DNA from: Granulicatella elegans
Lineage (GTDB): Bacteria; Bacillota; Bacilli; Lactobacillales; Aerococcaceae
Length of the DNA stretch: 64,000 nt
Direction of reading: 5' to 3'
NCBI RefSeq assembly: GCF_020735385.1
Contig: NZ_CP085953.1
Span: 1,798,001-1,862,000, forward strand
The notes under the pieces were generated by a model. It saw only the letters and a program-made list of their open reading frames with translations. It did no database searches and was not told the DNA's origin. The translations under genes were made by a program, and so were the position numbers. Shown piece by piece: positions 38,075 to 48,338 of this stretch. Position 1 is the first letter of the stretch. Every line of letters starts with the position of its first letter.

Positions 38075-38710
38075 TTAAGGCTGGACCAAATGATGCTTAA
38101 ATGCATAAATCGTTGCTTGTGTACGATCTTCAACTTGCAACTTCGATAAAATATTCGAAACATGCGTCTTCACCGTTTTTAACGTAATAAAACACTCATC
38201 CGCAATTTCCTGGTTCGATTTTCCTTGTGCAATCAATAAAAGCACTTCTTTTTCACGAATCGTTAATTCCTCAAACAAACGAAACTCTTCTTCCACTTGA
38301 TGACGATGCTCTAACTTCTCACTCACTTCTTTTTCGAATACCCCTTCTCCACGATAAGTATCCCGAATCGCTTGTGCAATTTCAGAAGCAGACGAAGTTT
38401 TTAATAAATAACTTTTTGCCCCAGCACTAATAGCTGGATAAACTTTTTCATCATCAATAAAACTTGTCACAATAATAATTTTAGCTTCTTTCCACTTCGA
38501 TAAAATTTCTTTTGTTGCTTCAATTCCATCCATAACAGGCATGACTAAGTCCATTAAAATAATATCCGGTTTTAATTCCAACGCTTTTTCAACACCAATT
38601 TTTCCATTTTCCGCTTGAGCAATCACTTCAATATCTTCTTGAACCGATAAATAAGCTGATACCCCTAATCGAACCATCTCATGGTCATCTACTAATAAAA
38701 CTTTAATCAT
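38075..38710 (-). CDS. liaR: Cell-envelope stress response regulator LiaR
   Basis: 211-residue NarL/FixJ-type regulator. The receiver domain has the acidic pair Asp8-Asp9, phospho-acceptor Asp54 in [12 protein letters not shown] and Lys in YLLKTS. The LuxR-type helix-turn-helix (about 145-211) has [39 protein letters not shown]. Partner of LiaS and LiaF just upstream; it responds to wall-active antibiotics and peptides. 16 bases separate it from liaS. Confidence 0.93.
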   Translation of the reverse strand: MIKVLLVDDHEMVRLGVSAYLSVQEDIEVIAQAENGKIGVEKALELKPDIILMDLVMPVMDGIEATKEILSKWKEAKIIIVTSFIDDEKVYPAISAGAKSYLLKTSSASEIAQAIRDTYRGEGVFEKEVSEKLEHRHQVEEEFRLFEELTIREKEVLLLIAQGKSNQEIADECFITLKTVKTHVSNILSKLQVEDRTQATIYAFKHHLVQP

Positions 38711-38726
38711 TCAACTACTCCTTCTC

Positions 38727-39770
38727 CTACTTTTGAGGAATTTTTATTTCTATAATGGTTCCTTGATTGACAATACTAATAATTTTGCATTGTCCTCCCA
38801 TTCCTGCAACACGTTCTTCAATATTTTTCAAACCATAGCTTCCAGATTTGGAAACACTTGTATCAAAACCAATTCCATCATCAACTAGTTTCAAAATAAT
38901 ATAATCATCCATTTGTTTTAAAAAGACTTCTAATTGTTTAGCTTTTGCATGTCGTAATGTATTCGATACCAATTCTTGTACAATTCTAAAAAGATGATCT
39001 TCAAATGTACTTGGAAGTGTCACTTCATCCAGTTCCCAATGAAGCGATAATTGCACTTTTGTAGTTAATTCTCTTAATAAACTCTCAATCCCTTGAACTA
39101 ATGTTTTATTTTCAAGTGAAATTGGACGTAAGTGTAATAATAAAGCTCTCATTTCTGATTGAGAATCATTAATAACTTTCTCTACTAATGCTAATTGTTG
39201 CTGGATTGCTGGAGATAATTGTTCTTTTTGCTCATTCATAGCTGATAACATCATCATCGCTGCAAACAATTGTTGGCTCACTGAATCATACAACTCTCGA
39301 GCAATACGATGTCTTTCTAATTCAATAATTTCTTCCTTCGTTTCTTCTCCGATATATTCCGGTCTAGAAGAAATTTGTTGAAGCTTTTGAACAAATTGCT
39401 CTTGCATCTCTACAATTCTAGCAGTTTCTTGGAAAAATGTATCCAATCGTATCATTAATAAAAGATGATACCAAATTTCATCCACCGACTTTTTAACATT
39501 TGAAAATTGCTGATTTCTAATAGCTTCTAGTTGATTATAAATAACAGAATCCGTTAATCTTTGTATGAAAAATACAATACTTGCTGCCATAAAAGTTATA
39601 ATAAAGACGATTATCGTCACTACTAAAAATAATACGATTAATTGATTCGAAGATAATTTTTCTAATAATTCAATATCAAATAATGAATGTAGGACATTAA
39701 CTCCAATTAGAAAAATACTGGAGACAAATAAAAACACGACAAAACAGATTCGTAAAAACCACTTCTTCAT
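38727..39770 (-). CDS. liaS: Sensor histidine kinase LiaS, with Tyr at the expected phospho-His
   Basis: 347 residues: two membrane helices (about 7-28 and 44-68) with a short extracellular loop, as in intramembrane-sensing LiaS/VraS kinases, then a HAMP-like linker, HisKA_3 dimerisation helix and HATPase_c domain (VQELVSNTLRHAKAKQ; VDDGIGFD; GSYGLKNIEERV). The HisKA_3 box reads ERHRIARELYDSVSQ: the usual ELHDSVSQ His is Tyr161 (codon TAT), while a His (154) stands seven residues earlier. Overlaps liaF by four bases, so translation is coupled. Whether it is an active kinase is open. Confidence 0.88.
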   Translation of the reverse strand: MKKWFLRICFVVFLFVSSIFLIGVNVLHSLFDIELLEKLSSNQLIVLFLVVTIIVFIITFMAASIVFFIQRLTDSVIYNQLEAIRNQQFSNVKKSVDEIWYHLLLMIRLDTFFQETARIVEMQEQFVQKLQQISSRPEYIGEETKEEIIELERHRIARELYDSVSQQLFAAMMMLSAMNEQKEQLSPAIQQQLALVEKVINDSQSEMRALLLHLRPISLENKTLVQGIESLLRELTTKVQLSLHWELDEVTLPSTFEDHLFRIVQELVSNTLRHAKAKQLEVFLKQMDDYIILKLVDDGIGFDTSVSKSGSYGLKNIEERVAGMGGQCKIISIVNQGTIIEIKIPQK

Positions 39771-40501
39771 GCTTCAATCACCTCGATTTCTCCTACAAGG
39801 ACTGATGAGATAATCGTAATTTTCTTATTACTCGATTCAAAACGTTCTGAATACATGGTAATCGTCTCATTTTTCAATTCTATCTGTTGGTCATCAAATT
39901 TTACCTCGCCAATAAACGCATTATGACAAAGTTTTACACCAATTCCAATTGGAACAATGACACGAATTCGACCAATTCCTTTTCGAATCATAATCGTATT
40001 TTGTTCATTAGGAAGAACGGTATTTCCTAAATCGATAATCGTATCTCCCATCAATTGGCTAATATTAATATCATCCCATTCAAATGTATCTTTTCCAATT
40101 TTTTGGACTCCAATCCATTCCTGTCTTTGCGTATCAAATCGTTCAGATGGTTCTTCTAACTTAACAGAAACATATCTTTTTTTCTTCCAAATCCATTCAC
40201 TGCCATCTGAAAAATATTTTTTAATTAATTTTCTTCCATAGGATAGAACATAAACGATTAAAATACTTCCTGCTAGCCAAATTCCCCATGTAGAAAATAC
40301 CGCTAAAAGAATCATTAATATTCCAAAGAAAAGTCCATTCGTACGAATAAAACGATTTTTTAATTGAACAGCAATTCCTACAAAAATAATTCCTAACACA
40401 AATAAATAGAATAAATGGGCATTGGTAAATAACTGAAATCCTGTTAAAAACATCCCAACTACTATAATAAATAGAATGAAGATGAATCGATTATTTTTCA
40501 T
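39767..40501 (-). CDS. liaF: LiaF-type inhibitor/membrane partner of LiaRS
   Basis: 244 residues: four N-terminal membrane helices (within about 5-90), then a cytoplasmic domain of repeated beta strands (LGNTVLPNEQNTIMIRKGIGRIRVIVPIGIGVKL) ending with ISSVLVGEIEVIEA. This DUF2154-type C-terminus is characteristic of LiaF, which keeps LiaS silent in the absence of stress. First gene of liaFSR. Confidence 0.9.
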   Translation of the reverse strand: MKNNRFIFILFIIVVGMFLTGFQLFTNAHLFYLFVLGIIFVGIAVQLKNRFIRTNGLFFGILMILLAVFSTWGIWLAGSILIVYVLSYGRKLIKKYFSDGSEWIWKKKRYVSVKLEEPSERFDTQRQEWIGVQKIGKDTFEWDDINISQLMGDTIIDLGNTVLPNEQNTIMIRKGIGRIRVIVPIGIGVKLCHNAFIGEVKFDDQQIELKNETITMYSERFESSNKKITIISSVLVGEIEVIEA

Positions 40502-40583
40502 TTTTATCCTTCTTTCTTAGAAAACTTTCACACTGTAAAAGTACCATATTCCTTCTTCTCTGACTATCCATCTAAAGACTGAT

Positions 40584-40660
40584 TTCAAAAAATGCTAGGT
40601 TAGTGAAGCTTTATCGTTAGGTATTATTCTAACATTTTGGCAACACTTATCCTAGCATTT
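40584..40660 (-). terminator. Long branched terminator after ftsK
   Basis: Outer stem AAATGCTAGG (40590-40599) / CCTAGCATTT (40651-40660), continued by TAGTG / CACTTA, and an inner hairpin GTTAG / CTAAC (40616-40620 / 40629-40633). On the minus strand it is followed by T6. It starts six bases after the ftsK stop; it is unrelated in sequence to the nine-copy repeat. Confidence 0.7.
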
Positions 40661-40665
40661 ACTGA

Positions 40666-43026
40666 TTATCCAATTGGTGGGTCTTGCGGTTCATTGTCAT
40701 GACTAAAAGCATCCAAGTTTACTTTTCTTGGCTTACTTCCTTCTGAAGGCCCTACGTAACCTCTTGCTTCTAATTCTTCAATTAAACGAGCGGCACGATT
40801 GAATCCAATTTTAAATCGACGTTGAATATAAGATGTACTAATCGTTTCTAATTCTCGAATCATTTCTAATACTTCATAAAATAAATCATCTTCAGGATCA
40901 TCCGAACTTCCTTCTGATGTTTCGGGTAGCATCATTGTCTCATCATATTCCACTTCTTGTTGTGTTTTTACAAACTCAACAATTCTTTCTACTTCTTCAT
41001 CGGTTAAATAAGCTCCTTGTACACGAATCGGCTTATTCTCACCCATTGGAATGTATAACATATCCCCTCTACCAAGTAATTTTTCAGCACCACTTGAATC
41101 AATAATCGTACGTGAATCTGTACCACTAGATACTGCAAAGGCAATTCTTGAAGGCACATTTGCTTTAATAATTCCCGTAATAACATCAACTGATGGACGT
41201 TGCGTTGCTAAAATCATATGAATCCCCGCTGCACGAGCCATTTGTGCTAAACGAATAATCGCATCTTCGACTTCATTACTTGCAACCATCATTAAGTCAG
41301 CTAACTCATCCACAATTACTACAATATATGGGAGTAATGGATTCTCTTCTCCAGTTTCAGCATTATAAGAAGCTACATGCGCATTATAACCATCGATATT
41401 TTTCATCCCCATTGCGGCAAACATTTCATAACGTTTTTCCATTTCAGTCACAACTTTTTTCAAAGCTTGCGCTGCTTTTCTTGGATTTGTCACAACAGGC
41501 GTTAATAAATGAGGAATCCCATTATAGCCATTTAACTCTACCATTTTCGGGTCAATCATCATTAATTTAACTTCATGAGGTTTTGTCTTCATCAAAATAC
41601 TTGTAATAATCCCATTAATACACACTGACTTCCCGCTACCAGTTGAACCAGCAATTAATAAGTGAGGCATTTTAGAAATATCACATAATCGAACATTTCC
41701 AGAAATATCTCTTCCCAATGGGACATCCAATGGTTTTGGTGATTGAAGAGCTGCTTGAATGACATCACTGAAGGCCACAAAACTTGTTTTACTATTTGGA
41801 ACTTCAATTCCTACATAAGGTTTTCCAGGAATTGGCGCTTCAATACGAATATCTTTTGCAGCAAGAGCTAAAGCAATATCATCACTTAAATTCACAATTT
41901 TACTAACCTTCACTCCAATAGCAGGCTTAATTTCAAATTTCGTTACAGCAGGCCCTACTAATGGATTTGGCATCACTTTTGCCTCTACTCCAAAACTTTC
42001 AAATGTTCGTTCTAAAATTTTGAGATTTTTCTCAACAATCATCTTCTCATCGGATTGATCAGAAGATGGAATTGGATTTAATAACGTTAATGGTGGTAAT
42101 TGGTAATCGGAATCATCCGTTCCACCATTAATGGCAAAGTCTTCTAAGTCTTCTGTATCTTCCTCTTCTTGTGTTGGTTCGATAAAAGGACTGAAAGAAG
42201 TTGGCTCTTCTCTTTTCGGTTGAACAAATTCTTCTTCTACAACTGGTTTTATAACAGATGGTGATGTTACTTCAGGAGAAATTTCTTCAAACTCCCACTC
42301 TTCTTCCTCTTCATCAAAAACAAAATGTTTCATCTTGTCGATTAAAGAAGCTTTCTTTTCTTTTGGTTTTGTTTCAACAACTTCTACTTCAGCTTCCCGT
42401 ACACGAGATTCTTTTTCTACTTTTTTTTCTTCCAGTTGATGTTGAATTTGAGCAGTCCAATTTCTTAACACTTCAAAAACATCTTTTAAATGAATCTCAA
42501 ATGCTACAAAAATAGCCATTAAAAAAAGGATGCCAATGGTCAAATAAGTTCCCCATTGAGAAACTAAGAAATACGTCACCGTATAAAACAATGCCCCAAT
42601 CATTCCGGAACCCAAATTCTGTTCGATAGCATTTGCTTTAAAATCAATCGCATAACGAGCTATAATTTCTTTAAATAACTGACCGCCTTCTTGAACATGA
42701 TTACTAAATACAGCCACTTCTACCCAAAGAAAAATCGCAATCAACAGACACGTAACGACCCAAATCCATTTTTTCGGAATGGAATGTATTCTCCCGCGGA
42801 ATAAAACTCCTATTGAAGCGAGTATTCCAACAATCCCCGCATATATCAATAAATCTCCTACAAAAAAACGAATACTATTGGCAAAAAATCTTCCTAAAAA
42901 TCCTAATTTAAAAATGGCTAAAAATTGAATTAGAATCAAAATTGCCATTACAATTTCAATCGACATTGCAGAATCCGTATTCTTTTTCGTAGATTTTCGT
43001 TTTCTTTTTTGTTCTTGCTTAGCCAC
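40666..43026 (-). CDS. ftsK: DNA translocase FtsK/SpoIIIE
   Basis: 786 residues. Four N-terminal membrane helices anchor it at the septum. An acidic linker follows (about 210-330), then the alpha-beta motor with Walker [14 protein letters not shown] near residue 458 and [14 protein letters not shown] as Walker B. The C-terminal gamma winged helix ([26 protein letters not shown]) reads the polar KOPS/SRS DNA sequences. It pumps chromosomes away from the closing septum. One base separates it from the upstream DUF1033-like gene. Confidence 0.95.
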   Translation of the reverse strand: MAKQEQKRKRKSTKKNTDSAMSIEIVMAILILIQFLAIFKLGFLGRFFANSIRFFVGDLLIYAGIVGILASIGVLFRGRIHSIPKKWIWVVTCLLIAIFLWVEVAVFSNHVQEGGQLFKEIIARYAIDFKANAIEQNLGSGMIGALFYTVTYFLVSQWGTYLTIGILFLMAIFVAFEIHLKDVFEVLRNWTAQIQHQLEEKKVEKESRVREAEVEVVETKPKEKKASLIDKMKHFVFDEEEEEWEFEEISPEVTSPSVIKPVVEEEFVQPKREEPTSFSPFIEPTQEEEDTEDLEDFAINGGTDDSDYQLPPLTLLNPIPSSDQSDEKMIVEKNLKILERTFESFGVEAKVMPNPLVGPAVTKFEIKPAIGVKVSKIVNLSDDIALALAAKDIRIEAPIPGKPYVGIEVPNSKTSFVAFSDVIQAALQSPKPLDVPLGRDISGNVRLCDISKMPHLLIAGSTGSGKSVCINGIITSILMKTKPHEVKLMMIDPKMVELNGYNGIPHLLTPVVTNPRKAAQALKKVVTEMEKRYEMFAAMGMKNIDGYNAHVASYNAETGEENPLLPYIVVIVDELADLMMVASNEVEDAIIRLAQMARAAGIHMILATQRPSVDVITGIIKANVPSRIAFAVSSGTDSRTIIDSSGAEKLLGRGDMLYIPMGENKPIRVQGAYLTDEEVERIVEFVKTQQEVEYDETMMLPETSEGSSDDPEDDLFYEVLEMIRELETISTSYIQRRFKIGFNRAARLIEELEARGYVGPSEGSKPRKVNLDAFSHDNEPQDPPIG

Positions 43027-43027
43027 T

Positions 43028-43327
43028 TTACTCTCCTTCTGAATATAGTTTTCCTTCTGGTGTTAAAATGAGGACTCCATAATAGAGTTGCAAACAATCT
43101 TCACAGGACTCACAATATTCACATTCATTTTCATTCCAAAATGCACAAGAAAACTGCTTCTCACGTTTCTTTTGATATTGCACTGTATATGTTTCTACTA
43201 ATTCTTGATAACGTTTTTTTGCTTCTTCTATACTGGAACAAAATTCTTCTAAAGCAATCATCTCTTTCCAGTCGTCCATCATCCACCAAGGTTCATCGAC
43301 TCCTTTTGTTTGGATAACACAATACAT
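43028..43327 (-). CDS. DUF1033-family protein
   Basis: 99 residues, cytoplasmic. Starts [20 protein letters not shown] and has a Cys-rich middle ([22 protein letters not shown]), a pattern seen in DUF1033 proteins of lactic bacteria. The four closely spaced Cys could bind a metal; function unknown. Start at 43327 with AGAGGTG six bases upstream. Co-transcribed with ftsK. Confidence 0.72.
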   Translation of the reverse strand: MYCVIQTKGVDEPWWMMDDWKEMIALEEFCSSIEEAKKRYQELVETYTVQYQKKREKQFSCAFWNENECEYCESCEDCLQLYYGVLILTPEGKLYSEGE

Positions 43328-43434
43328 ACAAATCACCTCTTACTAACAGTATACCAAACTTTTTCAAAACTTGTTATCTTCATCCATTGAAAATTCATAT
43401 ATTTTTGTTAGTATGATTAAAAGGAGGAATTCAA

Positions 43435-43713
43435 ATGATTACATTACGTCTAAGAGTTTGGGGACTTGTTCAAGGAGTTGGCTTTCGTTTTTATACAAAA
43501 CGATTAGCAGACCAATTACAGATGAACGGAATGATAAAAAATAAAATCGATGCTTCCGTCGAAATAATTGTCCAGGATACACCCGAGAGAGCCTATGCTT
43601 TTGTAGATCGAGTAAAAACTTCTCCTCCATCCCCGTATGCAAAAATCCATACATCAACTTTAGAAATTATCGAAAATGAACCGATTTATAAAGGATTCTC
43701 AATCTATTATTAA
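43435..43713 (+). CDS. acyP: Acylphosphatase
   Basis: 92 residues; hydrolyses acylphosphates such as acetyl phosphate. The phosphate loop GLVQGVGFRFYT carries the catalytic Arg, and the catalytic Asn is in MIKNKIDASVEI, where the usual D-G-S-V-E is D-A-S-V-E. AAAGGAGG precedes the ATG. It lies 109 bases before yidC, an arrangement common in lactic bacteria. Confidence 0.92.
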   Translation: MITLRLRVWGLVQGVGFRFYTKRLADQLQMNGMIKNKIDASVEIIVQDTPERAYAFVDRVKTSPPSPYAKIHTSTLEIIENEPIYKGFSIYY

Positions 43714-43822
43714 GGAAAAAATGAAAGAGAGAAAGCTACATACGTCTAATTTTCATTGCTATTCTATTCAATATAAAGTAAAATGATTGTGTTTGACAGA
43801 AAAAAATAAAGGAATGTGATTC

Positions 43823-44767
43823 ATGAAATTAACAAAAAAAGTTCAATTAGCAGCTCTATCAAGCTTACTTGTGCTATTCCTATCCGGATGTGTACAAATC
43901 GACAAAGCCACTAATCAACCATATGGGGTTGTGTATGATTATTTAGCGGTACCGACTCAAACTATTTTAAACTGGATTGCTTCAGCAATCGGTGGAAACT
44001 ATGTCATTTCTATTATGATTGTTTCAATTGTAGTTCGTATTATTTTAATGCCAACTATGTTTAAACAAATGAAAACAATGTTAATGAACCAAGAAAAAAT
44101 GGCATTAGTAAAACCATATATTGATAAAATGAACGAACGTTATGGGGATGACCCAACACCTGAACAACGTATGGAAGTTCAACAATATACAATGGAAATT
44201 TATCGTTTAAATAATGTGTCATTAACAGGTGGGCTTGCTTCTGGATGTCTTCCAGTATTAGTCACAATGCCAGTCTATAGTGCTCTATATAATGCGATTT
44301 TATACTCTCCAGAAATTTCAAATAGTACTTTTATGGGAGTTTCATTAGGAAGCACGTATTTACCAATTGCGATTGCTACTGCTGTGATTTATTTAATTCA
44401 AGGTTATATCAGCCAATTATATATGGATGAAACGCAAAAAGCTCAAGCTAAAGCTACACTATATATGATGCCAGTGATGATGTTAATGTTCACGGTTGGT
44501 ACGGCTGCAGGGATTGGGATTTACTTCTTCACTTCTGGATTAACTGCAATCTTACAAACTTGGATTCAAAACCAATTCATTCGTCCAAAAGTAAAAGCTG
44601 AAATCGATTCGGAATTAGAAGCTCAAGGCAATAAAGTCATTCTTCCAGAGACTTCAAACGTTGCTAAGAGTGCTAATCATGCCACTACTGCACCAGCTCA
44701 ACAAACATTTGCACAAAGGAACCGCACATCAACAGGAAAAAACAGCGGAAAACAAAATAGAAAATAA
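43823..44767 (+). CDS. yidC: Membrane insertase YidC, lipoprotein type (YidC2)
   Basis: 314 residues. A lipoprotein signal ends LFLSGC, with Cys23 as lipidated residue. Five membrane helices follow, with the groove Arg in IVVRIILMP and the 60KD_IMP motifs PVLVTMPVYSALYNAI and MFTVGTAAGIGIYFFTSGL. The tail is basic (TFAQRNRTSTGKNSGKQNRK), used for ribosome contact. It inserts small membrane proteins with or without SecYEG. It is not next to rnpA, so it is probably the second YidC of the genome. Confidence 0.94.
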   Translation: MKLTKKVQLAALSSLLVLFLSGCVQIDKATNQPYGVVYDYLAVPTQTILNWIASAIGGNYVISIMIVSIVVRIILMPTMFKQMKTMLMNQEKMALVKPYIDKMNERYGDDPTPEQRMEVQQYTMEIYRLNNVSLTGGLASGCLPVLVTMPVYSALYNAILYSPEISNSTFMGVSLGSTYLPIAIATAVIYLIQGYISQLYMDETQKAQAKATLYMMPVMMLMFTVGTAAGIGIYFFTSGLTAILQTWIQNQFIRPKVKAEIDSELEAQGNKVILPETSNVAKSANHATTAPAQQTFAQRNRTSTGKNSGKQNRK

Positions 44768-44776
44768 CACAATCAC

Positions 44777-44870
44777 AAAAAGGTCTTTTCTTACTTAATA
44801 GCATTAGGACGCCAGTAACCAGCTATGCTGTCTCTTCGCGTCCTAATGCTATTAAAGAAAAGACCTTTTT
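44777..44870. repeat. Interspersed gene-end element, copy 7 (near-perfect palindrome)
   Basis: Arms AAAAAGGTCTTTTCTT (44777-44792) and AAGAAAAGACCTTTTT (44855-44870) enclose TTAATAGCATTAGGACGC, which pairs with GCGTCCTAATGCTATTAA; the apex has CAGC/GCTG. It lies ten bases after the yidC stop and with its A/T flanks would act as a terminator on both strands. Confidence 0.85.
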
Positions 44871-44945
44871 ATTTTATTCATCTTTAATAAGCATACAAAA
44901 AAAGTGAAAGAAAAAATAGTTTTCTAACCTCTAACTATTAAAAAA

Positions 44946-44979
44946 CGTGAAGTTGGAAGTTTTCCTTCTTTCCTTCACG
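44946..44979 (-). terminator. Terminator of luxS
   Basis: Stem CGTGAAG / CTTCACG (44946-44952 / 44973-44979), inner GGAAG/CTTCC, followed on the minus strand by T6; 17 bases past the luxS stop. Confidence 0.8.
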
Positions 44980-44995
44980 ACAATTGTTCCGTCTA

Positions 44996-45469
44996 CTAAA
45001 TTACTTTTCTTTCGAATGGGTCGATGCTGATTCCTTGTTCTAATACTTGTTTTGCGTATTCTTTTGCGCCGAACAATGAATGATCTTTGTAGTTTCCACA
45101 TTGAATAGCTGAAATTCCTTGAATATCTTCAAAACGAATTTCATTAACAATTTGTTCTAGTGTTGCTTTTAATGCAACGGCAATTGTTTCTGCACTTGGT
45201 GTTCCCCATGTAATTAAATGGAAGCCAGTACGGCATCCAAATGGAGAAACATCAATAATTCCGTCAACTCTATCTCTTAATAAGTCCGCTAATAAATGTT
45301 CAAATGTATGAATCACACCTGTTGGCATTTCTTGCTTATTTGGTTGTAAAAATCGGATATCGAAATTCGTAATACAATCTCCTTTTTCTCCAACTTCTTC
45401 TGTAATTTTACGCACATAAGGTGCAATCACTTTATTATGATCTAATGTAAAGCTTTCTACTTCTGCCAT
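44996..45469 (-). CDS. luxS: S-ribosylhomocysteine lyase LuxS
   Basis: 157-residue Fe(II) enzyme that splits S-ribosylhomocysteine to homocysteine and DPD, the precursor of autoinducer-2, recycling SAM by-products. Metal ligands: His54 and His58 in HTFEHLL with Glu57 catalytic, and Cys in the late [10 protein letters not shown]. The [10 protein letters not shown] segment holds the second catalytic Cys. GGAGG lies before the ATG. It functionally connects with metK in this window. Confidence 0.97.
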   Translation of the reverse strand: MAEVESFTLDHNKVIAPYVRKITEEVGEKGDCITNFDIRFLQPNKQEMPTGVIHTFEHLLADLLRDRVDGIIDVSPFGCRTGFHLITWGTPSAETIAVALKATLEQIVNEIRFEDIQGISAIQCGNYKDHSLFGAKEYAKQVLEQGISIDPFERKVI

Positions 45470-45619
45470 AACAAAACCTCCTAGTAATCTTTATAACAGA
45501 GCCACTATACACCAAAATAGAAAGCACTGTCAATGAAATACAATTCATCCTTTTATGTAGTTTAGAAGTATCATGGTATAATTGATAAAGAAATTTATTA
45601 ATAGCAAAAGGAAATGATT

Positions 45620-46708
45620 ATGAAAAGAAAAACATCTTTCAAACGAAAACTATTTTATTTTTTTAGTCCTCTTATCATTCTTATCAGTCTGATTATTGGA
45701 TATTTTATTTATGGTTATACGGCTTACTATCGTTTAGAAGATAATCTGACTTTATCCGTTACAAGCCATACCGATCAATCTCTCAACACTGGAAAGGATT
45801 ACACCATATCCTCTTTTAATATCGGATATGGAGCTTATCCTCAAGACTATAGCTTTTTTATGGATGGAGGGAAATATTCAAGAGCTTATAATCGACAAAC
45901 CGTATTAGATAATATGCAAGGAATCAAAAATGCTATTCAGATGATTCAACCAGATATTGCTCTATTCCAAGAAATAGACACGGATGGAGATCGTTCCCAA
46001 CATGTTGATGAAGTGAAATTTATAACTCAGGCTTTTGAAAAACAAAATTGGGTATTTGGACAAAACTATGATTCACCTTATTTATTTTATCCAATATTAG
46101 ATCCTATTGGAAAGGCAACTTCTGGACTCTTAACGATGTCGAAATACACAATTCAATCTAGCCAACGATATAGTTTACCCGTTGAAACGAATTTCAATAA
46201 ATTTTTCGATTTAGACCGAGCTTTCACCGTTAGTTACTTACCCGTTTCCAATCAGAAACAATTAGCTTTAATCAATATTCACTTATCAGCTTATACAAAA
46301 GATCCAACAATTGGAAAAAGCCAATTAGAAAAACTATTCAGCTATATGGAAAGTGAATATGAAAAAGGAAACTATGTCATTGTCGGTGGAGACTTTAATC
46401 ATGATATTTTACTTGGAAAAAGTCCTGAAGTCTTCCAAACATCCGATGAACCACAAACTTGGACTCATCCATTCCCAGTAGATAATCTTTCGAAGCATTT
46501 TACATTAGCCACTCAAGGATTAGCAGAACAAAAAATCCCATCTGCTCGTGCATTAGATGAAGGGTACCAAAAAGGAAGAACTTTTGTAACATTAGTCGAT
46601 GGATTCATTATTTCAGACAATATACAATTCAATCATGTCCAAGCACATGACTTGGAGTTCCAACATTCCGACCACAACCCAGTTTCAATGAGTTTTACAT
46701 TGAAATAG
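45620..46708 (+). CDS. Endonuclease/exonuclease/phosphatase-family protein, membrane anchored
   Basis: 362 residues. A basic start and one membrane helix (about 11-35) anchor it; the rest is an EEP fold (DNase I/sphingomyelinase-like), presumably outside the cell. Motifs: ISSFNIGYG, LFQEIDTDGDRS (metal Glu), VIVGGDFNHDILLG, and FQHSDHNPVSM (catalytic His-Asp). Substrate unknown: nucleic acid or phospholipid are both possible. Start at 45620 is preferred to an ATG two codons earlier because the AAAGGA site fits it better. Single gene. Confidence 0.85.
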   Translation: MKRKTSFKRKLFYFFSPLIILISLIIGYFIYGYTAYYRLEDNLTLSVTSHTDQSLNTGKDYTISSFNIGYGAYPQDYSFFMDGGKYSRAYNRQTVLDNMQGIKNAIQMIQPDIALFQEIDTDGDRSQHVDEVKFITQAFEKQNWVFGQNYDSPYLFYPILDPIGKATSGLLTMSKYTIQSSQRYSLPVETNFNKFFDLDRAFTVSYLPVSNQKQLALINIHLSAYTKDPTIGKSQLEKLFSYMESEYEKGNYVIVGGDFNHDILLGKSPEVFQTSDEPQTWTHPFPVDNLSKHFTLATQGLAEQKIPSARALDEGYQKGRTFVTLVDGFIISDNIQFNHVQAHDLEFQHSDHNPVSMSFTLK

Positions 46709-46796
46709 AAGTAGTGATTCTCTGGTACTTTATCTGGTACTTTTCACATGAAGACTAAAAATTGGCAAGTTTTTAATTGAAAGAAGATTACTTCAT

Positions 46797-46939
46797 GATA
46801 AAAAGAAAAAACTTTTCTTCGTAGCAAAAGTACATTATACAGGGAAAATTTGAGACCTAGGCTCAAATTTTAGCCATGAGACAGCATTTGCTGGCTGCTG
46901 GCGACCTTGCTACGTAAGGAAAGTTTTTTTCTTTTTATC
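46797..46939. repeat. Interspersed gene-end element, copy 8 (longest, cruciform)
   Basis: The 5' arm (46797-46827) and 3' arm (46906-46939) are almost complementary over about 30 bases (GATAAAAAG...GTAGCAA with TTGCTAC...CTTTTTATC). They enclose the accessory hairpin AAAATTTGAG / CTCAAATTTT with loop ACCTAGG and the core GCCA, TGAGA, CAGC, GCTG, GCTGC, TGGCGACC. It ends two bases before the sufB stop. Confidence 0.85.
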
Positions 46940-46941
46940 GA

Positions 46942-48336
46942 TTAACCAACCGAGCCCTCCATCTCATAAGAAATCAATCGGTTTAATTCAACTGCATATT
47001 CCATTGGAAGTTCTTTTGTAAATGGTTCAACGAATCCCATTACAATCATCTCTGTTGCTTCAGATTCACTAATTCCTCTACTCATTAAGTAGAATAATTG
47101 TTCTTCAGAAATTTTTGATACTTTCGCTTCATGTTCTAAAGCGACTTTATCATTATGAATTTCGTTAAATGGAATCGTATCTGATTTCGATAAATCATCC
47201 ATAATAATCGTGTCACATTCGATATGAGAAATTGAATAATCAGATTTCTTACTGAATGTTACTTGTCCACGATAGTTTACGATACCACCATCTTTTGCGA
47301 TTGATTTTGAAACAATCGAACTTGATGTATGAGGTGCATTATGAATCATTTTTGCTCCTGTATCTTGATGTTGTCCTTCTCCTGCAAAGGCAATGGATAA
47401 CATTGTCCCTTTTGCATAAGGTCCTTCTAAAAATACAGAAGGATATTTCATTGTTGTTTTTGCTCCTAAGTTTCCATCAATCCATTCAACTGTTCCATGA
47501 GCTGCTGCACGAGCACGTTTAGTTACAAGATTATAAACATTGTCAGACCAGTTTTGAATCGTTGTATAACGGCAATATCCACCTTCTTCTACGAAGATTT
47601 CTACAATTGCAGCATGTAAGCTGTTAGATGAATAAGTTGGTGCTGTACAACCTTCAACATAATGTACACTTGCGCCTTCATCTACAATAATTAATGTACG
47701 TTCAAATTGACCCATATTTTGGTCATTAATACGGAAATAGGTTTGAAGTGGAACATCACATTTTACACCTTTTGGTACGTAAATAAACGTTCCTCCTGAC
47801 CATACTGCTGAGTTTAATGCTGCTAATTTATTGTCTGTTGGTGGTACTAATTTTGCAAAATATTTTTCGAATAATTCTGGATATTCTTTTAATGCTGAGT
47901 CTGTATCCGTGAAGACAATTCCTAGTTTATCGAATTCTTCTTTCATATTGTGATACACAACTTCTGACTCGAACTGTGCAGATGCCCCTGCTAAATAAGC
48001 ACGTTCTGCTTCTGGAATCCCAATTTTTTCAAATGTATCTTTGATTTTCTCAGGAACATCATCCCAAGAACGAGCTGGTTTATCACTCGCACGTTTGAAA
48101 TAGGTAATCGCATCAAAATCAATATCTGATAAATCTGCTCCCCATGTTTGCATTGGCATTTTTTCAAATGCTTTTAAAGATTTTAGTCGAAATTCAAGCA
48201 TCCATTCTGGTTCCTTTTTCATTTTTGAAATTGTACGAACGACTTCTTCGCTTAATCCAACTCCACTATCAAATACGGGCGTTACCTCTTCATGAAAGCC
48301 ATACTTGTAATCTTCTAATTCTGGAACTCCACTCAT
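46942..48336 (-). CDS. sufB: Fe-S cluster scaffold subunit SufB
   Basis: 464 residues; core of the SufBCD scaffold on which Fe-S clusters are built. Shows the long beta-helix with [53 protein letters not shown] and the C-terminal [21 protein letters not shown]. Last gene of sufCDSUB, two bases after sufU. Confidence 0.96.
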   Translation of the reverse strand: MSGVPELEDYKYGFHEEVTPVFDSGVGLSEEVVRTISKMKKEPEWMLEFRLKSLKAFEKMPMQTWGADLSDIDFDAITYFKRASDKPARSWDDVPEKIKDTFEKIGIPEAERAYLAGASAQFESEVVYHNMKEEFDKLGIVFTDTDSALKEYPELFEKYFAKLVPPTDNKLAALNSAVWSGGTFIYVPKGVKCDVPLQTYFRINDQNMGQFERTLIIVDEGASVHYVEGCTAPTYSSNSLHAAIVEIFVEEGGYCRYTTIQNWSDNVYNLVTKRARAAAHGTVEWIDGNLGAKTTMKYPSVFLEGPYAKGTMLSIAFAGEGQHQDTGAKMIHNAPHTSSSIVSKSIAKDGGIVNYRGQVTFSKKSDYSISHIECDTIIMDDLSKSDTIPFNEIHNDKVALEHEAKVSKISEEQLFYLMSRGISESEATEMIVMGFVEPFTKELPMEYAVELNRLISYEMEGSVG

Positions 48337-48338
48337 TT

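Noticed and set aside
40502-40600. LiaR/VraR-type binding site upstream of liaF
   Set aside because: Only short partial matches such as TCTTTAGA were seen; not enough to call an operator.
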